The notes below the pieces were generated by a model. It was not told the DNA's origin, did no database searches, and saw nothing but the letters and a program-made list of their open reading frames with translations. Shown here one piece after another: positions 27,537 through 36,129 of a stretch of DNA of 64,000 nucleotides; positions within the stretch are counted from its first letter, which is position 1; every line of letters begins with the position of its first letter. This DNA is from Saccharothrix obliqua (GTDB taxonomy: Bacteria; Actinomycetota; Actinomycetes; Mycobacteriales; Pseudonocardiaceae), in NCBI RefSeq assembly GCF_019375475.1, contig NZ_JAHXGQ010000006.1, positions 124,001 through 188,000 on the forward strand, read 5' to 3'. The translations under genes were made by a program, and so were the position numbers.

Positions 27537-29198
27537 GTGAAAACCCCGCGACATCCCGTCAACCAGCCCCTACCCGGCCAGCCGGCGGCACCGCGGCCGG
27601 CACGCACCGACCGCGTCGTGTTCGGTGTCGCCGCCGGTGTGACGCTCGCGTTCGTGGTCTGGGGCGTCTTCGGCACCGACTCGCTCGCCAGGGCCTCCAA
27701 GGCTGCCCTGAACTGGGTCATCGGGAACCTGGGCTGGGCGTTCGTGCTCGTGGCCTCGGGTTTCGTGCTGTTCGCGCTGTGGCTCGCGATCAGCCGGTAC
27801 GGCCGCATCCCGCTGGGACGCGACGACGAGCGGCCCGAGTTCAAGACGGTGTCGTGGATCGCGATGATGTTCAGCGCGGGTATGGGCATCGGGTTGATGT
27901 TCTACGGCGTCAACGAACCGCTTTCACACTTCGTGAAACCGCCACCGGGCACGGTCGAGGGCAACACCGACGCGGCCCTCCAGACGGCGATGGCCACCAC
28001 GTTGTTCCACTGGACGGTCCACCCGTGGGCGATCTACGCCATCGTGGGCCTCGCCATCGCGTACGGCAGCTTCCGGCGCGGGCGCAGCCAGTTGATCAGC
28101 GCGGCGTTCGCGCCGCTGCTCGGTGAGCGCCGGGCCAACGGGCCCGCGGGCAAGGCCATCGACGTGCTCGCGATCTTCGCGACGCTGTTCGGCTCGGCCG
28201 CCTCGCTGGGCCTGGGCGCGCTCCAGATCGGCAGCGGCCTGACCATGGCGGGCTGGGGCGTCGGCAACGCCGTCCTGGTGGGCATCATCGCGGTGCTGAC
28301 GGTGGCGTTCGTCGCCTCCGCCGTGTCCGGCGTGGCGAAGGGCATCCAGTGGCTCTCCAACATCAACATGGTGTTGGCGGTGGTGCTCGCGGCGTTCGTC
28401 TTCGTGGTCGGGCCGACCGTGTTCGTGCTGAACCTGGTGCCCGCCGCGATCGGCGACTACTTCCGCGACCTGGCGGACATGGCGGGCCGCACCGCCGCGT
28501 CCGGCGGCGCGGCGGCGGAGACGTGGCTGTCCGGCTGGACGATCTTCTACTGGGCGTGGTGGATCTCGTGGACGCCGTTCGTCGGCATGTTCATCGCCCG
28601 CATCAGCCGGGGCCGCACCATCCGGCAGTTCGTGCTGGGCGTGATCGGCGTGCCGAGCGCGGTCAGCCTGATCTGGTTCTGCGTGTTCGGCGGCACCGCC
28701 ATCCACCTCCAGCGGGAGGGCGCGGACCTGGCGGGCGAGTCGTCGGCGGAGAGCCAGCTGTTCGCGATGCTCGACCAGTTCCCGCTGGCCGGTGTCGCGG
28801 CCGTGCTGGTGATCCTCCTGGTGGCGATCTTCTTCGTGTCCGGCGCGGACGCGGCGTCGGTGGTGATGGGCACGCTCTCGCAGCGCGGATCGATCGAGCC
28901 GGGCAAGGGCGTCGTGGTGTTCTGGGGCGTGCTGACCGGCGCGGTCGCGGCGGTGATGCTGCTGGTCGGCGGCTCGAACGCGTTGACGGGTCTCCAGAAC
29001 CTGACCATCATCGCCGCCCTGCCGTTCGCGGCGGTCATGGTCGGGTTGTGCGTGTCACTGGCACGTGACCTGCGCAGCGACCCGCTGATCCGGCGCGAGG
29101 AACGCGTGGCCGAGGTCATGGACGAGGTCGCCCGCGGACCCGAGGAGACCTCGCTGCGCACGGTGGAGAAGCTGGTCAGGTCACGCCGAGACGCCTGA
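27537..29198 (+). CDS. BCCT-family betaine/choline/carnitine transporter
   Basis: Secondary transporter of about 553 residues and twelve helices. The BCCT signatures are clear: GMGIGLMFYGVNEPLSHF, then FHWTVHPWAIYA, and WWISWTPFVGMFIARISRG in the eighth-helix region. It would import compatible solutes or choline with sodium or protons. GTG 27537 is taken as start; an earlier TTG-led frame is open to 27504. Its last 23 nt overlap the end of the convergent DUF6474-type gene. Confidence 0.93.
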   Translation: MKTPRHPVNQPLPGQPAAPRPARTDRVVFGVAAGVTLAFVVWGVFGTDSLARASKAALNWVIGNLGWAFVLVASGFVLFALWLAISRYGRIPLGRDDERPEFKTVSWIAMMFSAGMGIGLMFYGVNEPLSHFVKPPPGTVEGNTDAALQTAMATTLFHWTVHPWAIYAIVGLAIAYGSFRRGRSQLISAAFAPLLGERRANGPAGKAIDVLAIFATLFGSAASLGLGALQIGSGLTMAGWGVGNAVLVGIIAVLTVAFVASAVSGVAKGIQWLSNINMVLAVVLAAFVFVVGPTVFVLNLVPAAIGDYFRDLADMAGRTAASGGAAAETWLSGWTIFYWAWWISWTPFVGMFIARISRGRTIRQFVLGVIGVPSAVSLIWFCVFGGTAIHLQREGADLAGESSAESQLFAMLDQFPLAGVAAVLVILLVAIFFVSGADAASVVMGTLSQRGSIEPGKGVVVFWGVLTGAVAAVMLLVGGSNALTGLQNLTIIAALPFAAVMVGLCVSLARDLRSDPLIRREERVAEVMDEVARGPEETSLRTVEKLVRSRRDA

Positions 29199-29610
29199 GC
29201 AGCTCCGCTTCCAGCGCGTCGAGGTCCGCGCCGATGGCGCGGTGCGCGGCCTTGCGGCGTGGCGCGGGCATCCGCTCGGACGCCCGCACCGCGGCCGTGA
29301 GCTGCGCCAGCCGCGCTTCGGTGCGCTCGACGTACGCGGCGTCGTCCGCCCGCAGTTCACCCAGGGGTGACGTGAAACCCGCGATGCGCGCGTGCAGCCG
29401 CGCGCCCCGACCCGTGTAGTTCGCCAGGTCACCCACCGGCACGCCCAGGCGGCGCGCCCGGTACCGGTCGTAGCGGTCGCCGACCTCCGCCGCCGCGCGC
29501 GCCACCAGCGGCGCGACCACCGGGATCAACGCGGGTGCCACGACCTTCGCCACTCCGACCAGGTTCTTCGCCCGGCCGGGCGTGAAGCCCTTGCTCCGTT
29601 CGCGTGCCAT
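29176..29610 (-). CDS. DUF6474-type actinobacterial protein
   Basis: Protein of 144 residues that I believe matches the uncharacterised DUF6474 family. A short hydrophobic, Val/Ala/Pro-rich stretch (VVAPALIPVVAPLVARAAAE) precedes a long charged helical part with YRARRLGVPVGDLANYTGRG. The C-terminal helix is likely coiled-coil. ATG 29610 begins MARERSKGF. Its tail overlaps the BCCT gene by 23 nt and it is divergent from the nuclease gene. Function is unknown. Confidence 0.8.
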   Translation of the reverse strand: MARERSKGFTPGRAKNLVGVAKVVAPALIPVVAPLVARAAAEVGDRYDRYRARRLGVPVGDLANYTGRGARLHARIAGFTSPLGELRADDAAYVERTEARLAQLTAAVRASERMPAPRRKAAHRAIGADLDALEAELLRRLGVT

Positions 29611-29728
29611 CGTCGTGCCACCTCCTGACCGCACCCTAGAGGTCCGCGGCCGGTCCCGCACAAAAGATCGAGTACCGACCATCAGGTTGCCGGTACAAGC
29701 GTCACCGGGGCGGCATACCCTTTCAGCC

Positions 29729-31366
29729 GTGACTTCCCAGGTGCTGCTGGACGCCGGCGTGGTCACTCGTTGCCGGCGGCGGGTGCACCTCGAACACGAT
29801 CCAGCCATGCGAGACGCCCCCAAGGCCGCGCCGGACCCCACCGGGCAGCTGCGCAAGGCCGACGCCACCGAGCACCGCCGCTCGGTCGCCGCGGCCCTGG
29901 CCCGGGTGGTCGGCTCGGAACTGGTGGAGATCCCGGCGGACGCGCCGACGGCCGACCGCGAGCGCGGCACCGCCTCCGCGATGGCGGCCGGCGCGCGGTA
30001 CATCTGGGGCGCCGCCCTGCCCCGCGACCCGCGCGGCGGGCGGCGTGGCGGCATCGACCTGCTGGTCAAGGACGCCGACGGGTACGTGCCGGTGCTCGTC
30101 GTGCGGCACAAGGTCACCGACCCCGGCAGCGGCGCGCGCACCTCGCCGCTGGCCGACCCGCTGCCCGGCGGCGCACGCGTCGACCCGCTGCGCAAGGTCC
30201 GGCCGCAGCCCCGCGACCAGCTCCGCCTCGCGCACGCGCGGCGGCAGCTCCAGGCCGCCGGGCACGCCGCGCCCGGCCGGTCCTACGGCGGTGTCGTCGG
30301 CATGGACGGCGACGTGGTGGTGTGGCACGACCTGGAGGCGCCCACCTGGCCCGGCGGGCGGTCCGCGCTCGCCGAGTACGACTCCCGGTTCTCCGACCGG
30401 CTGGCCGTGGCGACCGCGGCGGCCACCGGGGCGGAGCCGCTGGCCCGCGCGTCGCGGATCGTGGAGTGCCGGTCGTGCCCGTGGTGGCCGGTGTGCGAGG
30501 CGGACCTGCGGTCGGCGCGGGACGTGAGCCTCGTGGTGCGTGGTGAGGACGCCGCGGCGCTGCGCAAGGCCGGTGTGTCGACGGTGGACGAGCTGGCCCG
30601 GCTGGAGCCGCACGCCGAACCCGTCACGCCGCTGGTGGGTATGCCCTACGCGGACGCGGTGGTCCTGGCGCGGGCGTGGCTGCGCGACCTCACCGTGGTG
30701 CGCCGGATGCCGAGCCTGGACGTGCCGCGCGCCGACGTCGAGGTCGACGTGGACATGGAGAGCTTCGGCGACCTCGGCGCGTACATGTGGGGCTCGTGGC
30801 TGTCCGGCGCGGACATCGGGGAGGAGCCCGGCTACCGCGCGTTCGCCACGTGGGACCCGCTGCCGTGCGACGACGAGGCCCGCTCGTTCGCCGAGTTCTG
30901 GGGCTGGCTCACCGGCGTCCGGGCGCGGGCGCGGGCACGCGGCCTGTCGTTCCGCGCCTACTGCTACAACGAGCTGGCGGAGAACCGCTGGCTGCTCGGC
31001 TCGGCGGAGCGGTTCAAGGGCAGGCCCGGCATCCCGACCGCGGCGCAGGTGCGGGAGTTCATCTCGTCCGACTCGTGGGTCGACCTGTTCGGCATCGTGC
31101 AGGAGCAGTTCCTGTGCGCGCACGGCAAGGGGCTCAAGACGATCGCGCCGGTCGCCGGTTTCGCGTGGCGCGACCCGGAGGCGGGCGGCGAGAACTCGAT
31201 GCGCTGGTACCGGGACGCGGTCGGCATGGACGGCGCGCCACCGGACCCGGCGCAGCGGCGGCGGCTGCTGGAGTACAACGAGGACGACGTCCGGGCCACC
31301 CACGCGCTGCGCGAGTGGATGACCTCGGACGCCATGGCCGGGCTGCCGTTCGCGGGCGACCTCTAG
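29729..31366 (+). CDS. TM0106-family RecB-like nuclease with C-terminal RNase-H-like domain
   Basis: Putative nuclease of 545 residues. The N-terminal RecB-like domain has GGIDLLVK, the catalytic Asp in a PD-(D/E)xK-like setting. A first Cys near residue 14 together with CRSCPWWPVC gives four Cys arranged as in iron-sulphur-bound RecB/Cas4/AddB domains. A helix-hairpin-helix follows (AGVSTVDELARLE). The C-terminal part has VDMESFGD and YNEDDVRATHALREW, a DEDD-type RNase-H fold. GTG 29729 is used; the upstream frame is a shadow. It probably acts in DNA repair, but its role is not established. Confidence 0.9.
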   Translation: MTSQVLLDAGVVTRCRRRVHLEHDPAMRDAPKAAPDPTGQLRKADATEHRRSVAAALARVVGSELVEIPADAPTADRERGTASAMAAGARYIWGAALPRDPRGGRRGGIDLLVKDADGYVPVLVVRHKVTDPGSGARTSPLADPLPGGARVDPLRKVRPQPRDQLRLAHARRQLQAAGHAAPGRSYGGVVGMDGDVVVWHDLEAPTWPGGRSALAEYDSRFSDRLAVATAAATGAEPLARASRIVECRSCPWWPVCEADLRSARDVSLVVRGEDAAALRKAGVSTVDELARLEPHAEPVTPLVGMPYADAVVLARAWLRDLTVVRRMPSLDVPRADVEVDVDMESFGDLGAYMWGSWLSGADIGEEPGYRAFATWDPLPCDDEARSFAEFWGWLTGVRARARARGLSFRAYCYNELAENRWLLGSAERFKGRPGIPTAAQVREFISSDSWVDLFGIVQEQFLCAHGKGLKTIAPVAGFAWRDPEAGGENSMRWYRDAVGMDGAPPDPAQRRRLLEYNEDDVRATHALREWMTSDAMAGLPFAGDL

Positions 31367-32115
31367 CGGGGCGCCATCCGCAGCGCCCCGTCCATCCGGA
31401 TCACCTCGCCGTTGAGGTAGTCGTGCTCCACGATCGCCACGGCGAGCCGCGCGTACTCCTCGGGCAGGGCCAGGCGCTTCGGGAACGGCACGCCCGCCGC
31501 GAGCCCGGCGCGGAACTCCTCGGAGACGGTCGCCAGCATCGGGGTGTCCACGATGCCCGGCGCGATGGTCATCACCCGCACGCCCACCGATGACAGGTCA
31601 CGCGCGGCGGGCAGCGTCATGCCCGCCACGGCCGCCTTGGACGCCGCGTAGGCGACCTGGCCGATCTGCCCGTCGAAGGCCGCGATGGACGCGGTGTTGA
31701 CGATGATGCCGCGCTGGCCGTGCTCCAGCGGCTCGGTCGCGCCCATGGCGGCGGCGGCCAGGCGCAGCACGTTGAACGTGCCGACCAGGTTGACGTCGAT
31801 GACCTTGCGGTACAGGTCGAGCGGGTGGGGTCCGGCCTTGCCGACGGTGCGCGCGGACGGGCCGATGCCCGCGCAGTTGACCACGATCCGCAGCGGGCGG
31901 CCGGAGCCGGCGGCGCGCTCGACGGCCGCCCGCACGTCGTCCTCGGAGGTCACGTCGGCGGCCACGAACGTCACGCCGTCGACGGGCTCGGCGTCGTCCA
32001 CCTTGATGTCCAGCGCGTGCACGGTCGCACCGCGGGCCGCCAGCGCCCGCGCGGTCGCGTTGCCCAGTCCGGACGCACCGCCGGTGACGATCGCCGCGGT
32101 TCCCTCGATCTCCAT
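31363..32115 (-). CDS. SDR-family 3-hydroxyacyl-CoA dehydrogenase-like protein
   Basis: Classical SDR, 250 residues. TGGASGLGNAT binds NAD(H), NCAGIG and the catalytic Ser in NTASIAAFDG are present, and YAASKAA is the catalytic Tyr-Lys pair. The DGQIGQVAYAASK context is typical of HSD10/type II 3-hydroxyacyl-CoA dehydrogenases, suggesting fatty-acid or branched-chain amino-acid breakdown. ATG 32115 has GGAGG 5 nt upstream. Its stop is in the CTAG shared with the nuclease gene. Confidence 0.9.
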   Translation of the reverse strand: MEIEGTAAIVTGGASGLGNATARALAARGATVHALDIKVDDAEPVDGVTFVAADVTSEDDVRAAVERAAGSGRPLRIVVNCAGIGPSARTVGKAGPHPLDLYRKVIDVNLVGTFNVLRLAAAAMGATEPLEHGQRGIIVNTASIAAFDGQIGQVAYAASKAAVAGMTLPAARDLSSVGVRVMTIAPGIVDTPMLATVSEEFRAGLAAGVPFPKRLALPEEYARLAVAIVEHDYLNGEVIRMDGALRMAPR

Positions 32116-32165
32116 GCCATCCTCCGTTGCCGGCGACACTGCCGGCTCCAGAGGTTAACGGCCGT

Positions 32166-32264
32166 TCATCGCCGGTGGTCGGCCAAGTGCAGCATTGCGA
32201 CCAACGGCACGGCCGCGAGCAGCGCCATACCCACGAACAGCAGCGTGATCAGCACGATTTCCAC
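32166..32264 (-). CDS. Candidate 32-residue single-pass membrane protein
   Basis: A short frame from GTG 32264 encodes one hydrophobic helix (IVLITLLFVGMALLAAVPLV) followed by a His/Arg-rich tail. A GGGGGTG run lies just upstream as a possible ribosome binding site. It fills the gap between the SDR gene and ugd and reads the same way as the SDR. No family is recognised, and such a short frame could be chance. Confidence 0.45.
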   Translation of the reverse strand: MEIVLITLLFVGMALLAAVPLVAMLHLADHRR

Positions 32265-32405
32265 ACCCCCACGATGCCCGTGCCGGGCGTGCCCCCGCGT
32301 CCGCCGGAGGTGCTGTTCCGGGTAGCCCCCGAGGACTACCGACCTCACTCTCCGCATACAACTCGTGTTTGACCCACGGCCAACTTCGGCTGCCACCGTC
32401 GAACC

Positions 32406-33701
32406 ATGTTCGTCCGACGGATCGCGGTCGTGGGAACGGGTTACGTGGGCCTGACGACGGGAGCCTGCCTGGCGTCCCTGGGTCATCGGGTCGTGTGCGC
32501 GGACGTGGACGCGCTGAAGGTCGCCCGGCTGCGTGCCGGGCAGGTCGACATCCTCGAACCCGGCCTGACCGAGCTGGTCGCGGAGGGCCGGGCCGCCGGG
32601 CGGCTGGAGTTCGTGGAGGGCGCGCGGGCGGCCGTCGCGGACGCCGAGGTGGTGTTCCTCTGCCTGCCGACGCCGATGGGCGCGGGCGGCGCGGCCGACC
32701 TGTCGGCGGTCGAGTCGGTGGCCCGCGACCTGCGCGCGGTCCTCCCCTACGGGACGGTCGTGGTGTGCAAGTCGACGGTGCCGGTCGGCACGTCGACCCG
32801 GGTCGCCGAACTGCTCGGCCGCGAGGACGTGGCCGTGGTGTCGAACCCGGAGTTCCTGCGCGAGGGCAGCGCGGTGCGCGACTTCCTGCACCCCGACCGG
32901 ATCGTGGTCGGGTCGGACTCGCCGACCGCCGCCGAGCGGGTCGCCGCGTTGTTCGCCAAGCTGGGCGCGCCCACCGTGCTGATGGACGCGGCGAGCGCCG
33001 AGCTGGTCAAGTACGCGGCCAACTGCTTCCTCGCCATGAAGCTCTCCTACGTCAACGCCATCGCCGAGCTGTGCGAGCTGGTGGGCGCGGACGTGTCGGC
33101 GGTGACCGACGGCATGGGCCACGACCGGCGCATCGGGCAGTCGTTCCTCAAGCCCGGTCCCGGCTGGGGCGGTTCGTGCCTGCCCAAGGACACGCACGCC
33201 ATGGTCCGCATCGCCGAGTCGGTGGGCGTGGACTTCGGCCTGGTGCGGTCCACCATCGAGGCCAACCGGCGGCAGCAGCGGCGGGTCGTGGACAAGGTGC
33301 GGGACGCGGTCGGCGGCGTGCTGGCGGGCGCGCGGATCGGTGTGCTCGGCCTCGCGTTCAAGGCGGGCACGAACGACCTGCGCGACTCGCCGGCGCTGGC
33401 CGTGGCGGAGCTGCTCGCGCTGGAGGGCGCGACGTTGACCGCCTACGACCCGGAGGTCCGGCGACCGCTGCCCGGGATGACCGTGGTGGAGGACGCCTAC
33501 CTCGCGGTTCGGGATGCCGATGCCGTGGTGCTGCTCACGGAGTGGCCGGAGTTCCGGACCCTGGACTGGGGTCGCGCGGCGGCGCTGATGAGCGGTTCGG
33601 TGGTGCTGGACACGCGGGACCACCTGGACGTGGACGCCTTGCGCCGCGCGGGTTTGGCGCGGCACGGGCTGGGTCGCCGGCAGCCGGCGGCGGCGGGCTG
33701 A
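32406..33701 (+). CDS. ugd: UDP-glucose 6-dehydrogenase
   Basis: NAD-dependent enzyme making UDP-glucuronate, 431 residues. GTGYVGLTTGACLA binds NAD, NPEFLREGSA and KYAANCFLAMKLSY are family motifs, and GWGGSCLPKD holds the catalytic Cys. The C-terminal Rossmann domain starts at IGVLGLAFKAGTND. UDP-glucuronate could feed the glycan genes at 38-49 kb, but the gene stands apart from them. The last 20 residues are a non-conserved Arg/Ala-rich tail. Confidence 0.95.
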   Translation: MFVRRIAVVGTGYVGLTTGACLASLGHRVVCADVDALKVARLRAGQVDILEPGLTELVAEGRAAGRLEFVEGARAAVADAEVVFLCLPTPMGAGGAADLSAVESVARDLRAVLPYGTVVVCKSTVPVGTSTRVAELLGREDVAVVSNPEFLREGSAVRDFLHPDRIVVGSDSPTAAERVAALFAKLGAPTVLMDAASAELVKYAANCFLAMKLSYVNAIAELCELVGADVSAVTDGMGHDRRIGQSFLKPGPGWGGSCLPKDTHAMVRIAESVGVDFGLVRSTIEANRRQQRRVVDKVRDAVGGVLAGARIGVLGLAFKAGTNDLRDSPALAVAELLALEGATLTAYDPEVRRPLPGMTVVEDAYLAVRDADAVVLLTEWPEFRTLDWGRAAALMSGSVVLDTRDHLDVDALRRAGLARHGLGRRQPAAAG

Positions 33702-33777
33702 GCCGACCCGGCGGACCGGGTCGCGATTGCGTCGACCGGGGTTAACCACCAACGCGTCGTCCACGTAGGTTGTCGAC

Positions 33778-35571
33778 GTGTTCACCACCCGCCCGGAACT
33801 CGTCGGCACCCACGGCATGGTCGCGTCCACGCACTGGCTCGCCTCCGGGGCGGGCATGGCGGTGCTGGAGGACGGCGGCAACGCGTTCGACGCCGCCGTC
33901 GCGGCCGGTTTCGTGCTCCAGGTCGTCGAACCGCACCTGAACGGGCCGGGCGGCGAGGTGCCCGCGGTGTTCGCGACGGCGGCCGACCCGACGCCGCGCG
34001 TCCTGTGCGGGCAGGGCGTCGCGCCCGCCGGCGCGACCGCCGCCCACTACCGCGACCTCGGCCTGGACCTGGTGCCCGGCAGCGGCCTGCTCGCGGCCAC
34101 CGTGCCGGGCGCGTGGGACGGCTGGTTGACGTTGCTGCGCGACCACGGCACCAAGACGCTGCGCGAGGTGCTGACCTACGCCATCGGCTACGCGCGGGAC
34201 GGTTTCCCGTTGCTGGAACGGGTGTCCGCGACCGTCGAGCGGGTCGCCGACCTGTTCCGCGACCACTGGAAGTCGTCGGCCGCGCTGTGGTTGCCCGGCG
34301 GTGCGCCACCCGTGCCGGGCTCGCGGTTCCGCAACCCGAAGCTCGCCGACACCTGGGAGTGGCTGCTCGCGGCGGGCGAGGCGGCGGGCGCGAACCGCGA
34401 GGCGCAGCTGGAGGCCGCGCGCCGCGCGTGGTCGCAGGGCTTCGTCGCGGCGCAGGTGGAGGAGTTCTGCCGCACCGCGTTCCGGGACGACTCGGGCCGC
34501 GACCACGCGGGCGTGCTGACCGGTCAGGACATGGCGTCGTGGCAGGCGACCTACGAGGACGCGGTGGTCGCGGACTTCGGCGAGTGGTCGATCGCCAAGG
34601 CCGGCGCGTGGACGCAGGGCCCGGTGCTGCTCCAGCAGCTCCGGCTGCTGGAGGGTTTCGCCGACCGGCTGTCCTACGTGGACGGTGTGCCGACCGCGGC
34701 GACCGTGCACCTGGCGGCCGAGTGCGCCAAGCTCGCGTTCGCCGACCGCGAGGCGTGGTACGGCGACCACCCGGACGTGCCGCTGGAAGCGTTGCTGTCC
34801 CGCGAGTACGCGGCGCGGCGGCGTGCCCTGGTCTCCGACGGCGCGGCGGGCGCGTTGCGGCCCGGTTCGCCGCTCGGGCTCGACCCGGTGCTGCCCGCGC
34901 ACCTCGGCCGGGGCCCGGTCGCGCCGCCGCGGGAGGTGGTCGGCGCGCTCGGCGAGCCGACCGTGTCCCGGACCGGCGTGGTGCGTGGCGACACCGTGCA
35001 CGTCGACGTGGTGGACCGGTGGGGCAACATCATCTCGGCCACGCCGTCCGGCGGGTGGCTCCAGTCCTCGCCCACCATCCCGTCGCTGGGGTTCTGCCTG
35101 GGCAGCCGGGCGCAGATGTTCTGGCTGGACGAGGGCCTGCCGAACTCGCTCGCGCCGGGCAAGCGGCCCCGCATCACGTTGTCGCCGTCGCTCGCGCTGC
35201 GCGACGGCGCGCCCGCCGTGGCGTTCGGCACGCCCGGCGGCGACCAGCAGGACCAGTGGCAGCTCGGGTTCTGGCTCGCGCACACCGCGGGCGGCCTGAA
35301 CCTCCAGGCGGCCATCGACTCGCCGATGTGGCACAGCAACGCGTTCCCCAGTTCGTTCTTCCCGCGCTCGTGGACGCCTCGCGAGCTGGTGGTCGAGTCG
35401 CGCCTCGGCCCGGCGGCGCTGGCCGAGCTGGCCGAGCGCGGGCACGCGGTGGTCGACGCCGGCCCGTGGGCGCTCGGCCGGCTGTCCGCCGTGGCGCGGG
35501 ACCGGCGGGGCGGCCTGCTGCGGGCCGCGGCCAACGCGCGCGGCAGCCAGGGCTACGCGGTCGGCCGCTGA
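33778..35571 (+). CDS. Gamma-glutamyltransferase-family Ntn hydrolase, apparently cytoplasmic
   Basis: Protein of 597 residues of the GGT superfamily. The N-terminal MVASTHWLASGAGMAVL and GNAFDAAVAAGF are typical of the large subunit. The catalytic Thr is the first residue of TVHVDVVDRWGN, where the proenzyme would self-cleave. GFCLGSRAQMF and FGTPGGDQQDQWQ complete the small subunit. There is no signal peptide, unlike secreted GGTs, so an intracellular acylase-type role is possible. GTG 33778 is the start. Confidence 0.88.
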   Translation: MFTTRPELVGTHGMVASTHWLASGAGMAVLEDGGNAFDAAVAAGFVLQVVEPHLNGPGGEVPAVFATAADPTPRVLCGQGVAPAGATAAHYRDLGLDLVPGSGLLAATVPGAWDGWLTLLRDHGTKTLREVLTYAIGYARDGFPLLERVSATVERVADLFRDHWKSSAALWLPGGAPPVPGSRFRNPKLADTWEWLLAAGEAAGANREAQLEAARRAWSQGFVAAQVEEFCRTAFRDDSGRDHAGVLTGQDMASWQATYEDAVVADFGEWSIAKAGAWTQGPVLLQQLRLLEGFADRLSYVDGVPTAATVHLAAECAKLAFADREAWYGDHPDVPLEALLSREYAARRRALVSDGAAGALRPGSPLGLDPVLPAHLGRGPVAPPREVVGALGEPTVSRTGVVRGDTVHVDVVDRWGNIISATPSGGWLQSSPTIPSLGFCLGSRAQMFWLDEGLPNSLAPGKRPRITLSPSLALRDGAPAVAFGTPGGDQQDQWQLGFWLAHTAGGLNLQAAIDSPMWHSNAFPSSFFPRSWTPRELVVESRLGPAALAELAERGHAVVDAGPWALGRLSAVARDRRGGLLRAAANARGSQGYAVGR

Positions 35572-35595
35572 GCCGGACCCGGTGGGGAGGGGGTT

Positions 35596-35637
35596 GGCAC
35601 GGCCCCGGCCCGAGGGGGAGGGGGCCGGGACCGTGCC
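35596..35637. terminator. Hairpin between convergent genes
   Basis: GGCACGG-C-CCCGGCC pairs with GGCCGGG-A-CCGTGCC around a purine-rich loop. It lies between the GGT-like gene and the convergent small secreted protein gene and can serve both. Confidence 0.55.
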
Positions 35638-35657
35638 GGCTGGTGGCGCTGCCGGCG

Positions 35658-35969
35658 TCAGCCGCCGAACAGCGGGTGGGCGCTCGCGAGGCCGTCGAGC
35701 ACCGGGTTCCCCTGCGCGGCGGCGTTGAGCAGGCCCGGCACGTTCCCGGTGGTCAGCGCGTTGGTGAGGGTCTGGAGGCTGTCGGGCTTGTTGAACACCT
35801 GGATGGTGCCGTCCGGGTCGGTCGGGTCGATCGACGCGAACGGGCCGACGCCGACGGGCCGGACCTGCGGCGCGTCCGGCGCGGCGTGCGCGACGCCGCT
35901 CAGCCCGAGCACGGCGGCGGTGCCGCCGAGGGTGATGGCGGCGCCGGCGATGGTCTTGCGGAGGTTCAT
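35658..35969 (-). CDS. Small secreted protein of unknown function
   Basis: Exported protein of 103 residues. A signal peptide (KTIAGAAITLGGTAAVLGLS) ends at AHA-APD, leaving about 73 mature residues without Cys. The mature part is rich in Pro, Asp, Gly and Asn with a short helical segment (SLQTLTNALTTGNVPGLLNA). No family is recognised. It is divergent from the two-component system that follows. Confidence 0.75.
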   Translation of the reverse strand: MNLRKTIAGAAITLGGTAAVLGLSGVAHAAPDAPQVRPVGVGPFASIDPTDPDGTIQVFNKPDSLQTLTNALTTGNVPGLLNAAAQGNPVLDGLASAHPLFGG

Positions 35970-36129
35970 GGGGCGGAAAGTTTCGCACCGGGGGGTGCCG
36001 GGGCAAGCTCGCTAACTCCAGTGAGCCAACTTCTTCACCCGCTCCGGTGGCCCGTACGTCCGCTGACGTACCGGGGACCACGCTCCACGACCGATGTCGG
36101 GCGGCGGGTGCTCCCGTACGGTCGGCGAC

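Noticed and set aside
29729..31366. A Cas4-like or defence-island nuclease
   Set aside because: The Fe-S Cys pattern resembles Cas4, but the C-terminal RNase-H-like domain and neighbours fit the housekeeping-type TM0106 family; no other defence genes are nearby.
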